A DNA stretch of 64,000 bases from Microlunatus antarcticus (GCF_014193425.1 NZ_JACHZG010000001.1:124001-188000); one strand, 5' to 3'. Positions 43,044 through 52,032 are shown, counted from the first letter of the stretch. Notes: a model not told the origin generated them from the letters alone. Program-made: numbers and translations.

Positions 43044-44140
43044 GACAGGTCCCGTGGGGTGTCGAGGAGGTCGAGCACGTCGGCGAGCACCGGCTCGACC
43101 CCGACGTCGGCCACCCACGACTCCTGGTGGTCGCAGCGGCGGTCGTCGCCCTGCGCGAGGGGGGCGCCGCAGCGTGGGCAGTGCAGGACCCAGCCGGGCA
43201 GCACCCGGTGCCGGCGGCGGGCGACCGGCGCGGCGTTGATCATGTTCGGGCCCCAGAACACCCCGACCGTCGCCGTGCCGACGGCCATGGCCACGTGGCG
43301 CGGGCCGGAGTCGTTCGCCAGCACCACGTCGCTGTCCTCGAGGAGGTCGACCAGCGCGGGCAGGCCGATCGTGTCGGCGACGGAGGTGACGAGCGGGCTC
43401 TCCGCGTACGCGACGATCGCGGCCGCGGCGTCACGGTCGCTCGCGTCCCCGACCACGACGACCTCGACGCCCCGCTGGGCCACGGCGGCCGCGACCTCGG
43501 CGAAGCGTCGCGCCGGCCAGCGGCGCCGGGGGTCGGTGGCGCCGGGGTGCACGACGAGCCGCGGCGCGGCCCCTGGACGGGGACGGCGGTTGGCCCGGCC
43601 GCGGAGCCGCGCCTCCAGCTGGACCGCCGGGGCGCCCGCGAGCGCCGCGACCTCGAGCCAGCGCTGCGTCTCGTGCTGGAAGTAGCGGTAGGGGAGGTCG
43701 CGCTCCAGCTGCGGCGCGCCGGGGGCGGCGGTCCCCACGGTGTGGCGGGCCCCCAGCCGCAGCAGGAACGGGTTGGAGTTGCCGCCGCCCCCGTGGGCCT
43801 GGACGGCGAGGTCGAGGTCGAGCCCGCGGACCCGGGCGACGTACGCGTCGGTCGCCGCCGGGTCGACGCCTGCGCCCTCGCGCACGCCCGGGTGGACGGG
43901 CAGGACCTCGACCGCGCTGAAGGGGGCGGGCCGGTCGGCCAGCAGCGCCGCGTGGGACGGCATGCCGAGCAGGACGATCTCGGCCCCGGGGTACGCCGCG
44001 GCGAGCGACTCGACGGCGGGCAGCACGAACATGAGGTCGCCGATGCCCCCGCCGCGCAGCACCGCGATCCGCCGGACGTCGTCGAAGCGCGGCCCCAGCT
44101 CGCCGACGAGGGTGCCGGACGGGAACGACGGGGGCTGCAC
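43040..44140 (-). CDS. Glycosyltransferase family 9 with C-terminal cysteine cluster
   Basis: A 366-residue GT9 protein: VLRGGGIGDLMFVLPAVESL, VVHPGATDPRRRWPARRFAE and LANDSGPRHVAMAVGTATVG. Between the last block and the end lies HCPRCGAPLAQGDDRRCDH, a C-x2-C-x11-C-x-H set that may bind zinc, not usual in GT9. The GTG at 44140 has no ribosome site but follows a TATCCT -10-like hexamer by 7 bp, so a leaderless mRNA is likely. It is divergent from dedA. Confidence 0.85.
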   Translation of the reverse strand: MQPPSFPSGTLVGELGPRFDDVRRIAVLRGGGIGDLMFVLPAVESLAAAYPGAEIVLLGMPSHAALLADRPAPFSAVEVLPVHPGVREGAGVDPAATDAYVARVRGLDLDLAVQAHGGGGNSNPFLLRLGARHTVGTAAPGAPQLERDLPYRYFQHETQRWLEVAALAGAPAVQLEARLRGRANRRPRPGAAPRLVVHPGATDPRRRWPARRFAEVAAAVAQRGVEVVVVGDASDRDAAAAIVAYAESPLVTSVADTIGLPALVDLLEDSDVVLANDSGPRHVAMAVGTATVGVFWGPNMINAAPVARRRHRVLPGWVLHCPRCGAPLAQGDDRRCDHQESWVADVGVEPVLADVLDLLDTPRDLS

Positions 44141-44200
44141 AGGCGTCAGGATAGAGAGCCTGCTCGGTCGAGCGGCCCAGCGCGAGGGAGAGGTCGGTCG

Positions 44201-44815
44201 TTGACGCAGCTCGTCGCCTGGCTGCTGGCCCTGCCGCCGGCGCTCGTGCTGGTGGCCGCGCTCGTGCTCCCGGCCGTGGAGGCCTCCGCCCTGGTCGGGC
44301 TGGTCGTGCCCGGGGAGACGGCCGTCTTCGTGGCCGGCGTCGTCGCGCACGGGGGCCGGCTCCCGCTCGCCGCGGTCATCGCCGCTGCGGCCGTGGGGGC
44401 GGTCGTGGGCGACCAGATCGGCTACCGGCTGGGCCGGCGCTGGGGTCCGGGCCTGGTCGGCCGGCTGCCCGTCCGGCTCCGCGGCCGCGCGGAGCAGGTG
44501 ACGGGCTTCGTCGCCCGCCGCGGTCGCTGGGCCGTGCTGCTCGGTCGCTGGACCGCGCTGCTGCGGGCCCTCGTGCCCGGCGTGGCCGGGGCCAGCGGAA
44601 TGGCGAAGCGTGACTTCCTCGTGTTCAACGTCCTCGGCGGCGTGACCTGGGCCGTCGCGATCGCCTCGCTGGGCTACGGGGCCGGGGCGGCGTACGCGTC
44701 CGTGCTGACCCGGGTGAACCACGCGAGCGAGATCGCCGTGGGGGTCGTCGTCGTGCTGGTCGTGGCCTGGGTGCTCGTCCGACGCGTGCTGCGGAGGCGG
44801 GGCGCGGAGCTGTGA
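44201..44815 (+). CDS. DedA-family membrane protein
   Basis: A 204-residue integral membrane protein of the DedA/VTT family. PGETAVFVAGVVAHGG, VGDQIGYRLGRRWG and RGRWAVLLGRWTALLRALVPGVAGAS are the recognised blocks, with Arg and acidic residues in membrane segments. Some members flip undecaprenyl phosphate back across the membrane. The best start is TTG at 44201, with GGGAGAGG 7 nt upstream. The neighbour UppP also acts on undecaprenyl carriers, so lipid-carrier recycling is a reasonable role. Confidence 0.87.
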   Translation: MTQLVAWLLALPPALVLVAALVLPAVEASALVGLVVPGETAVFVAGVVAHGGRLPLAAVIAAAAVGAVVGDQIGYRLGRRWGPGLVGRLPVRLRGRAEQVTGFVARRGRWAVLLGRWTALLRALVPGVAGASGMAKRDFLVFNVLGGVTWAVAIASLGYGAGAAYASVLTRVNHASEIAVGVVVVLVVAWVLVRRVLRRRGAEL

Positions 44816-44839
44816 CCCCGGGCTACCACGAGCCCGGGG
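44816..44839 (+). terminator. Hairpin terminator after dedA
   Basis: CCCCGGGCT (44816-44824) pairs with AGCCCGGGG (44831-44839) around a 6-nt loop, directly after the dedA stop. No T run follows, as is common in high-GC actinobacteria. Confidence 0.65.
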
Positions 44840-44899
44840 GACGTTCGCTGAGGAGGAGGAATCGGTCCTGGAGGCCGATCACCCCTAGGCTTCCGGCCC

Positions 44900-45736
44900 A
44901 TGAACTTCTGGCAGGCGATCCTTCTCGGCGTCGTCGAGGGCATCACCGAGTTCCTGCCGGTGTCGAGCACCGGGCACCTCACGATCGTGGAGAAGCTGCT
45001 CGGCCTCAGCGTCGACGACCGGGGCGTGACCGCCTTCACCGCGGTCATCCAGGTCGGCGCGATCCTCGGCTCGATCGTCTACTTCCGTGGCGACATCATC
45101 CGGCTCGCGACCGCCTGGTTCCGGGGGCTGGCGAACAAGGCGGCGCGCGCCGAGCGCGACTACAAGATGGCCTGGCTCGTCATCGCCGGGTCGATCCCGA
45201 TCGGGATCGTCGGCTTCGCGGCCCGTGACCTCATCACCGGGCCGCTGCGCAGCCTCTGGTTCGTCGTGGCCGGGCTCGTGGTCTGGAGCTTCGTCATGAT
45301 CCTCGCCGAGCGCTACGGCCGGCAGGACCGCGGCGAGGAGAGCCTGACGCTCAAGGACAGCCTGGTCGTCGGGTTGTTCCAGTGCATCGCGCTGATCCCC
45401 GGCGTCTCGCGCTCGGGGGCGACAATCAGCGCCGGCTTGTTCCGGGGGCTCGACCGCGTGTCGGCCACCCGCCTCGCGTTCTTCCTGGCCATCCCGGCGC
45501 TGACCGCGGCGGGCGTCTTCGAGGCGGTCGGCAGCGCCGACGACATCGCCTCCTCGGTCGGCTGGGGCCCGACGATCGTCGGCACCGTCGTCAGCCTGGT
45601 CGTCGCGCTCGCGGCCATCGCGTGGCTGCTGCGGATCGTGGCCAAGTTCCCCATCACGGTCTTCGTGGCCTACCGGCTGGTCCTCGCGGCCGTCGTCGCC
45701 GTCCTGCTGCTGACCGGCGTGGTCGACGCCCGCTGA
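44900..45736 (+). CDS. uppP: Undecaprenyl-diphosphate phosphatase
   Basis: A 278-residue protein with multiple membrane helices. GVVEGITEFLPVSSTGHLTI carries the catalytic Glu-rich motif and IALIPGVSRSGATISAGLFR the PGxSRSxAT motif. It converts undecaprenyl diphosphate to the monophosphate, freeing the lipid carrier for cell-wall and glycan synthesis. It is followed by the second HldE gene on the same strand and preceded by DedA. Confidence 0.95.
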   Translation: MNFWQAILLGVVEGITEFLPVSSTGHLTIVEKLLGLSVDDRGVTAFTAVIQVGAILGSIVYFRGDIIRLATAWFRGLANKAARAERDYKMAWLVIAGSIPIGIVGFAARDLITGPLRSLWFVVAGLVVWSFVMILAERYGRQDRGEESLTLKDSLVVGLFQCIALIPGVSRSGATISAGLFRGLDRVSATRLAFFLAIPALTAAGVFEAVGSADDIASSVGWGPTIVGTVVSLVVALAAIAWLLRIVAKFPITVFVAYRLVLAAVVAVLLLTGVVDAR

Positions 45737-45824
45737 CGGGTCGGGCTCCCCGGGCCCCGGGCCCGGGTTCGGCCACGATGGCGGCTCGTGCGGGCAGGGG
45801 TCCCGCGCAGGACGAGGAGACGTG

Positions 45825-47318
45825 ATGCAGGCCGCAGGGTGGGAAGACGGCGGGCGCGGGCGGCTGCTCGGGCCGGAGCTGCCGCTGGCGCTGCGCGACC
45901 GCGCCCCCCGGGTCACGGTGGTCGGCGACCCGATCCTCGACGGCTGGTGGCGCGGGCGTACGGAGCGCATGTCCCGTGAGGCGCCGGCGCCCGTGGTCGA
46001 GGTCTTCGAGCGCCGTCACGTGCCGGGCGGGGCAGCCAACACGGCGATGAACCTGGCCGCCCTCGGGGCGCAGGTCGGTCTGGTCGGCGTCGCGGGCGAC
46101 GACGAGGCCGGCCGCATGCTGCACAGCCTCCTCGAGGCCGCCGGGGTCGACGTCTCCGGCCTGGTCCTCGCCCCCGAGGTCCGCACGACCACGAAGGTCC
46201 GGATCGTCGGCGGCGAGCAGATCCTGCTGCGCATCGACGAGGGCACCGACGTCGCGCCGCCGGAGGAGCTCCGCGACCGTGCGGCCGTCGCCGCCGCGGC
46301 GGTCCTGCGGCGCAGCGACGCCGTCGTGGTCTGCGACTACGGCTCCGGCCCCTCGCCCGCCCTGGTGGAGGCGCTGCTGCGCGACCGGCCGGCGCTGCTG
46401 GTCGTGGACGCGCACGACCCCGCGCCCTGGGCCCAGGTCGCCCCCGACCTCGTCACCCCGAACGCGGGGGAGACGTTCCGGCTGCTCGGCCGGACGCCGC
46501 CGACGTCGGCGCGCGTCGAGTCGGTGCACGCCGCCGCCGCCGAGATCCTCGAGCGCACCGGTGCGACGCAGGTCGTCGTCACGCTCGACGCGGAAGGCGC
46601 CGTGCTGCTCGACGCCACCGGGGTCCTGCACCGCACGACGGCGCGCCCGGTGCTGGACAAGCAGGCGAGCGGGGCGGGCGACACGTTCGTCGCCGCGCTC
46701 ACCCTGGCCCGCGCCGCCGGCGTCGAGCTGCCCGTGGCGCTGGAGCTGGCGCAGGCGGCGGCCGACGTGGTGGTGCACCGCTCGGGCACCTCGGTCTGCA
46801 CCGCCGACGACCTGGCCGACCACCTCGGGCGGACGTCGGAGCGGGTCATGCCCCACGCGGAGCTGGCGCTGCGGGTGCAGGCGGAGCGGGCGGCCGGCCG
46901 TCGGGTCGTGCTGACCAACGGCTGCTTCGACGTTCTGCACCGCGGGCACACGACCTCGCTGGCCCAGGCCGCCCGGCTGGGCGACCTGCTGGTCGTCGCG
47001 GTCAACAGCGACGACTCGGTCCGCCGGCTCAAGGGCCCCCAGCGGCCGATCAACACCGCCGCGGACCGGGCGAGCGTGCTCGCCGCGCTCAGCTGCGTCG
47101 ACTACGTGACCGTGTTCGAGACCGACACCCCCATCCCGCTGCTGGAGCTGCTGCAGCCCGACGTCTACGCCAAGGGCGGCGACTACACGCCCGAGATGAT
47201 GGCCGAGACCCCCGTGGTCCGCGCGTACGGCGGCGAGGTCCGGATCCTCGACTTCGTCCCGGCGCACTCCACGACGGACGTCGTCACCCGGATCCGGAGC
47301 CTCGCGCCCGAGGCCTGA
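45825..47318 (+). CDS. Bifunctional heptose kinase/adenylyltransferase (HldE), copy 2
   Basis: A 497-residue HldE: N-terminal ribokinase-like domain with VVGDPILDGWWRGRTERMSR, VPGGAANTAMNLAALGAQVG and LDKQASGAGDTFVAALTLA (catalytic Asp); C-terminal nucleotidyltransferase with LTNGCFDVLHRGHTTSLAQA and YAKGGDYTPEMMAETPVVRA. This copy is closer to proteobacterial-type HldE than copy 1: its N-terminal opening has the canonical RP/ER set and GGAANTA motif. ATG at 45825 has AGGAG 5 nt upstream; GTG at 45822 is possible. It is not in the heptose operon, so the two copies may differ in regulation or substrate. Confidence 0.92.
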   Translation: MQAAGWEDGGRGRLLGPELPLALRDRAPRVTVVGDPILDGWWRGRTERMSREAPAPVVEVFERRHVPGGAANTAMNLAALGAQVGLVGVAGDDEAGRMLHSLLEAAGVDVSGLVLAPEVRTTTKVRIVGGEQILLRIDEGTDVAPPEELRDRAAVAAAAVLRRSDAVVVCDYGSGPSPALVEALLRDRPALLVVDAHDPAPWAQVAPDLVTPNAGETFRLLGRTPPTSARVESVHAAAAEILERTGATQVVVTLDAEGAVLLDATGVLHRTTARPVLDKQASGAGDTFVAALTLARAAGVELPVALELAQAAADVVVHRSGTSVCTADDLADHLGRTSERVMPHAELALRVQAERAAGRRVVLTNGCFDVLHRGHTTSLAQAARLGDLLVVAVNSDDSVRRLKGPQRPINTAADRASVLAALSCVDYVTVFETDTPIPLLELLQPDVYAKGGDYTPEMMAETPVVRAYGGEVRILDFVPAHSTTDVVTRIRSLAPEA

Positions 47319-47348
47319 GCCGGGGTCGTTCCCCGGGCGTAGAGACGA

Positions 47349-47385
47349 CGCTGCCCGCCCCCGACGACGTCCGGGGCGGGCAGCG
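47349..47385. terminator. Bidirectional hairpin terminator between hldE copy 2 and baeRF gene
   Basis: CGCTGCCCGCCCC (47349-47361) pairs perfectly with GGGGCGGGCAGCG (47373-47385), with an 11-nt loop. It lies between convergent genes. No T run is visible on either strand. Confidence 0.7.
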
Positions 47386-47401
47386 CTGTCGTACGGGTGC
47401 G

Positions 47402-48523
47402 TCAGTGCAGGTCGTCGCTCGAGGTCGTCGACGCGTCGGCGGTGTTGTCCCAGCGCAGCAGCGCCGCGACGGGCTCCCCGCCCAGGGTGCCCACGCGCTC
47501 GATCCGGACGTCGGCGTCGGTCAGCGCCGCCAGGGCGACCAGGACCTGGTCGGCGGGCAGCGGCTGACCGGGGTCGATGATCCCGATGCTGAGCCCGGGG
47601 TGCTCGGCCAGGGTCACCGAGGTCTCCGCGGCGGCGACCGGGTCGAGCAGCAGGGTGTCGACCTGGCCGACGACCAGGGCGTCGAGCACCTCGCCGACGC
47701 CGGAGGCACCCCGGCTGCTGGAGCCCGCGGCGCGCTCGCCGAGGCGCTGCTTCAGCTGGGCGAGGACGTCGAGGTTCGCGGCGACGACCTGCCCGCGCAG
47801 GGCCTCGGCGATCTCCTCGTCGAAGGCCGCGTCACCGCCGTCCTCGTTGCGGCGCCCGCCCTGCAGCTCGACGACCTCGGCCTCGAGGTGCTTGAGCTTG
47901 GCCCGGACCTCGCTCACGGCGTCCGGCTCGCCCCCGAGGAGCACGAGCGACGGGCCGGCGGTGACCTGACGGGTGATCTCGGCCGCGACGTCGTCGGCGC
48001 TGCGCTTCCACTCCTCCTCGACGGAGCCCTCGCGGCTGTCGTCGCCGGTCTTGTGGAGGAAGTTGCTGTCGCCGCCCGCCTCCTGCTCCTCGCGCAGCGG
48101 GCCGCTCGCGCCGTCGCTGTACGTGGACACGTCGCCGCCGGCGTGGTCGACGCGGGCGAGCACGAACGGGACGACCAGCGTGGCGTCGGCGAGCCACGGC
48201 CCGAGGTCGGGCAGGGCGCCCCACGACGTCGTCGGCTGCGGGCGGCGGCCGCGGACGAGGGCGGAGAAGACCACGCCGCTCGCGCTGGCGACGACCACGC
48301 GGGCCACCTCGCCACCCTCGTGGGTGCTGGCGCCGAGCGCCTCCTGGAGAGCCTCGGCGACGTCGGTCGGGCAGCCGGCGGCGACGAGCTCGTCGTGGGC
48401 GGCACGGGCGGTCAGCGTGACCTCGTCGTCGCCGGCCGCGGCCACGCGGCTGACGTCGGCGTACGCCGTCGCGAAGGGGCCGGGATCGTTCGCGAGCACC
48501 TGGGACAGGGCGGGAAGCTTCAT
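47402..48523 (-). CDS. baeRF2-type (Vms1/Rv2629-like) release-factor-family protein
   Basis: A 373-residue soluble protein. SWGALPDLGPWLADATLVVP, EVEEEWKRSADDVAAEIT-like central region and LRGQVVAANLDVLAQLKQRLG fit the bacterial archaeo-eukaryotic release factor family 2, which includes Rv2629. The family is related to eRF1/Vms1 peptidyl-tRNA hydrolases acting on stalled ribosomes; whether this one is active is not shown. ATG at 48523. It is divergent from the RecQ-like gene. Confidence 0.83.
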   Translation of the reverse strand: MKLPALSQVLANDPGPFATAYADVSRVAAAGDDEVTLTARAAHDELVAAGCPTDVAEALQEALGASTHEGGEVARVVVASASGVVFSALVRGRRPQPTTSWGALPDLGPWLADATLVVPFVLARVDHAGGDVSTYSDGASGPLREEQEAGGDSNFLHKTGDDSREGSVEEEWKRSADDVAAEITRQVTAGPSLVLLGGEPDAVSEVRAKLKHLEAEVVELQGGRRNEDGGDAAFDEEIAEALRGQVVAANLDVLAQLKQRLGERAAGSSSRGASGVGEVLDALVVGQVDTLLLDPVAAAETSVTLAEHPGLSIGIIDPGQPLPADQVLVALAALTDADVRIERVGTLGGEPVAALLRWDNTADASTTSSDDLH

Positions 48524-48648
48524 GGCTCCGACGCTACCGGGCGCCGTGGCGACCAGGATGGGACCCCGGGGGCGGCGTCCGAGGGGCCTGCCGCGGGTAA
48601 GCGGTGCCCGTGGGTGCGGGCGGTGCGGAGAACGACGGGGGAGACCGG

Positions 48649-50238
48649 GTGCCGGACAGGATCGACGAGGCCGCCAGCGCGGTGTTCGGGCACGAGCGGC
48701 TCCGGGCCGGGCAGCGCCCGGCGGTGGAGGCGCTGCTGGCCGGGCACGACGTGCTCCTCGTCCAGCCGACCGGGGCCGGGAAGTCGCTGGCCTACCAGCT
48801 GGCCGCGGTGCTGATGGACGGGCCGACGCTCGTGGTCTCGCCGCTGCTCGCGCTGCAGCAGGACCAGACCGACCACCTGGCCGCGTACGGCGGCCGGACG
48901 CGGGCCCGCCGGGTCTCGTCGGCGGAGACGCCCCGGCAGCGCGAGGAGGCGCTCGAGGCCGCGGCGCGCGGCGAGGTCGAGTTCCTGTTCCTGGCGCCCG
49001 AGCAGCTGGCGAACGACGCCGTCCACGCCGCGGTCGGGGCCCTGCGGCCGAGCCTCGTCGCCGTCGACGAGGCGCACTGCGTGTCGTCGTGGGGCCACGA
49101 CTTCCGCCCGGACTACCTGCGCCTCGGCGAGCTGCTCGACGGCCTCGACGCACGGATCATCGCCATGACCGCGACGGCGTCCCCACCGGTCCGCAGCGAC
49201 ATCCAGGAGCGGCTGCACCTGCAGGACCCGACGGTGGTCGTCGGCGGCGCCGCCCGGGAGAACATCGACCTGGCCGTCCGGCGCTGCCTCGACGAGCGTG
49301 ACCAGGAGCAGAAGGTCGTCGCCCACACGGCCGGGGCCGCGGGCAGCGGGATCGTCTACGTCGCCACCCGCCGGGCCGCCGAGCGTTACGCGGGGCTGCT
49401 CGCCGACGCGGGCCGGACGACGACGGCGTACCACGCGGGGCTGGCGAAGAAGACGCGCGAGCAGGCGCAGGCCGACTTCATGACGTCCGAGGTGGACGTC
49501 GTCGTCGCCACGTCGGCCTTCGGGATGGGCATCGACAAGGCGGACGTGCGGTGGGTGGTGCACGCCAACATCCCGGAGTCGCCCGACGAGTACTACCAGC
49601 AGGTCGGTCGGGCGGGGCGCGACGGGGCACCGTCGCAGGGCGTGCTCTTCTACCGCCCCGAGGACCTCGCCCTGCTCAAGTTCCAGACCGTCGCGGTGCC
49701 CTCCGCGGCGCAGGTGACCCGCGTGCTCGGTGCGCTCGCGACGCTGCCCGACGCCGCGCCGGCCGAGCAGGCGGAGGCGGCCGGGGTCAGCGCCCGCAGG
49801 CTGACCCGGATTGCCAACCTCGTGGTCGAGGCCGGGGACGAGGGCGACACCGTCGGCGTCGAGGACGTCCGCGGCCGGGCCGAGGGCTACCGCGCCCTGC
49901 AACGGTCCCGGGTCGACATGGTGCGCGGCTACGCCGAGACGCGGCGCTGCCGGCTCCAGTTCCTGCTGGCCTACCTCGGCGAGGACGGCTCACCGCGCTG
50001 CGAGCGCTGCGACAACTGCCGCTCCGGCGCCGCGGCGGACGAGGACGAGGAGACGGCCACGGCCGAGCCCTCGCCCTTCGTCGCCGAGCAGCCGGTGCAC
50101 CACGCCGCCTTCGGTGACGGCGTGGTGATGAGCGTCGAGGGCGACGAGGTCACCGTGCTCTTCGACGACGTCGGCTACAAGACCCTCTCGGTGCCCACCC
50201 TGGTCGAGCACGACCTGCTCGAGGTGCGGGTGGTCTGA
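48649..50238 (+). CDS. RecQ-like ATP-dependent DNA helicase
   Basis: A 529-residue helicase. Walker A QPTGAGKSLAYQLAA, DEAHCVSSWGHDFRP, MTATASPPVRSDIQ and VATSAFGMGIDKADVRWVVH are the SF2 RecQ motifs, then a zinc site with CRLQFLLAYLGEDGSPRC and CDNC (RecQ-Zn). After the zinc site comes HHAAFGDGVVMSVEGDEVTVLFDD, a tail like DUF3553, and no HRDC domain. It unwinds DNA 3'-5' in repair and recombination. The GTG at 48649 has GGGGGAG 5 nt upstream; earlier GTG codons (48604) lack a good site. Confidence 0.88.
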   Translation: MPDRIDEAASAVFGHERLRAGQRPAVEALLAGHDVLLVQPTGAGKSLAYQLAAVLMDGPTLVVSPLLALQQDQTDHLAAYGGRTRARRVSSAETPRQREEALEAAARGEVEFLFLAPEQLANDAVHAAVGALRPSLVAVDEAHCVSSWGHDFRPDYLRLGELLDGLDARIIAMTATASPPVRSDIQERLHLQDPTVVVGGAARENIDLAVRRCLDERDQEQKVVAHTAGAAGSGIVYVATRRAAERYAGLLADAGRTTTAYHAGLAKKTREQAQADFMTSEVDVVVATSAFGMGIDKADVRWVVHANIPESPDEYYQQVGRAGRDGAPSQGVLFYRPEDLALLKFQTVAVPSAAQVTRVLGALATLPDAAPAEQAEAAGVSARRLTRIANLVVEAGDEGDTVGVEDVRGRAEGYRALQRSRVDMVRGYAETRRCRLQFLLAYLGEDGSPRCERCDNCRSGAAADEDEETATAEPSPFVAEQPVHHAAFGDGVVMSVEGDEVTVLFDDVGYKTLSVPTLVEHDLLEVRVV

Positions 50239-50245
50239 GGCGGGG

Positions 50246-51667
50246 TCAGCCCCGGGCGCGGAGCACCGGGCGCCCGATGTGGACGACCTTGCGCGTGGTC
50301 ATCTCGTCGAGCAGCTCGGGACCGTAGCCGAAGCCGCGCCCGCTGGCCCCGCGCGGCTCGGCGGCCCCGCCCGGGGCGCCCCCGAAGACGGCGTTCACCT
50401 TGACCGTGCCGACCGGCAGCCGCCGGATCGCCTCCGTCGTGTGCTCCAGCGAACCCGTCAGCACGGTGGCTGCGAGCCCGTAGCGGGACGCGACCGCGCG
50501 GTTCAGCCCGTCCTCGAAGCTCGCGACGACCTGGACCGGGGCCACCGGGCCGAAGGTCTCCTCCCGCATCAGGTCGTCGGTCGACGCGACGTCGACGACG
50601 ACCGTCGCCGGGTAGTGCGCGCCAGAGCCCGCGGGGATCTTGCCGCCCGTGAGCACACGCGCGCCGCCGGCCACGGCCGCCGAGACCTGACGGTGGACCT
50701 CGGCCCGCATGCGGGTGTCGACGAGCGGGGCCATGCCGTCCGCGTTCCACCTCTCGGCCTCGGCCACCAGCGCCGCGACGAACTCCTCGGCGACGTCCGC
50801 GTGGACGTAGACGCGCTCGACGGAGGTGCAGATCTGGCCGCTGTTCGCGTACGCGCCGAGGGCGGCCTGGCCCGCGGCCCAGACCGGGTCCACGTCGGCG
50901 TCCACGAGGAGGGCGTCGTTCCCGCCGTTCTCCAGGACGAGGTGGGCGCCCGTGTGCAGCGCCTCGGCGGCGATGGCCTGCCCGGTGGCCGTCGAGCCGA
51001 CGTGGGCGATCGCGTGGACCGCGGCGGAGCGCACCAGGGCGGCACCCGTACGCCCGTCCCCGGTCACAGTCGTCAGGACGCCGTCGGGCAGCGGGGCCGA
51101 CCAGATCTCGCCGAGCAGCGCCCCGACGTGCGGGCAGCGCTCGCTGGGCTTGTGGACGACCGTGTTGCCCGTGACGAGCGCGGCCCCGATCAGGCCGGCG
51201 GCGACGGCGACGGGATCGTTCCAGGGGGTGATGGCGGCGACGACGCCCCGCGGCTCGGGCCGGGTGTAGTCGACGGCGACGTCCGCCCCGCGCAGGCTGT
51301 GGGTGCGGTGCAGCGGCCCGAGCTCGGCGTACTGGCGCAGCGTCCCGACGGCCGCGTCCACCCCGCCCCGGGCGTCACCGGCCGGCTTGCCGGTCTCCCG
51401 GGTGTTCAGCGCGGCCACCTCGTCGGCCCGGGCGGCGAGCCCGTCGGCCATGGCGTGCAGGAGCGCACCCCGCGCGGCCGGCGGGGTCGCGGCCCAGGCC
51501 TCGGAGGCCCGGACGGCGGCCTCGACGGCGCCGGCGACGTCCGCCTCGTCGGCGCTGTGCACCGTGCCGACCGGGCTGCCGTCCTGCGGGTCGACGATGG
51601 TGATGGTGCGCGAGCCGTCAGGGTCGTCGCTCGCGCGGGCGGTGCCGGGCTGGTCGAGCAGGGTCAC
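50246..51667 (-). CDS. NAD(P)-dependent aldehyde dehydrogenase
   Basis: A 473-residue ALDH-superfamily protein. ITPWNDPVAVAAGLIGAALV, GSTATGQAIAAEALHTGAHL, the general-base Glu in VLENGGNDALLVD and the catalytic Cys in NSGQICTSVERVYV are visible. It oxidises an aldehyde to an acid; the aldehyde is not known. The GTG at 51667 has GGAGG upstream. It is convergent with recQ, only 7 bp apart. Confidence 0.9.
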   Translation of the reverse strand: MTLLDQPGTARASDDPDGSRTITIVDPQDGSPVGTVHSADEADVAGAVEAAVRASEAWAATPPAARGALLHAMADGLAARADEVAALNTRETGKPAGDARGGVDAAVGTLRQYAELGPLHRTHSLRGADVAVDYTRPEPRGVVAAITPWNDPVAVAAGLIGAALVTGNTVVHKPSERCPHVGALLGEIWSAPLPDGVLTTVTGDGRTGAALVRSAAVHAIAHVGSTATGQAIAAEALHTGAHLVLENGGNDALLVDADVDPVWAAGQAALGAYANSGQICTSVERVYVHADVAEEFVAALVAEAERWNADGMAPLVDTRMRAEVHRQVSAAVAGGARVLTGGKIPAGSGAHYPATVVVDVASTDDLMREETFGPVAPVQVVASFEDGLNRAVASRYGLAATVLTGSLEHTTEAIRRLPVGTVKVNAVFGGAPGGAAEPRGASGRGFGYGPELLDEMTTRKVVHIGRPVLRARG

Positions 51668-52032
51668 GGTTCTTGGCCTCCGTCAGGTGCTGGGCATCGT
51701 TCTCGGTCGTGCTGGTCCGGCTGGTGCACGCCAGGCCCGGGGCGGGCTCGCGTGCAGAGTTCTTCTTACCCGAGCCGGCCGGCCGGAACCGACCGGCGGT
51801 GCGGACCGGTGGTGCGGACCGGGCGATGCAGATCGGCGGGGCTGGACCGCGTGTTCCTTGTGTCAGATGGTGCGGGCGGGGTACTAATGAGACATACCGG
51901 GGCGCCGACCCTGGTGCGGAGGGTGACGACGCCCAGTGCCGGGGTGCTGACCCGGCCTCGGGCGCGTCGCCCTCCGCGACGCCCCCGCTGACCTGCGCGA
52001 CGTACGGGCTCCGGAGGCGGTGCGCGAGAACC
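51668..52032. other. Intergenic region with no convincing gene
   Basis: 365 bp between two minus-strand genes. It contains the upstream ribosome site of the aldehyde dehydrogenase and a plus-strand TTGTGT...TACTAA promoter-like pair near 51856-51886 that does not lead to a recognisable gene. I see nothing else. Confidence 0.4.

Noticed and set aside
51889-51993. A 34-codon plus-strand frame after a promoter-like pair
   Set aside because: Arg/Pro-rich with no ribosome site and no recognisable feature; composition alone explains the open frame.
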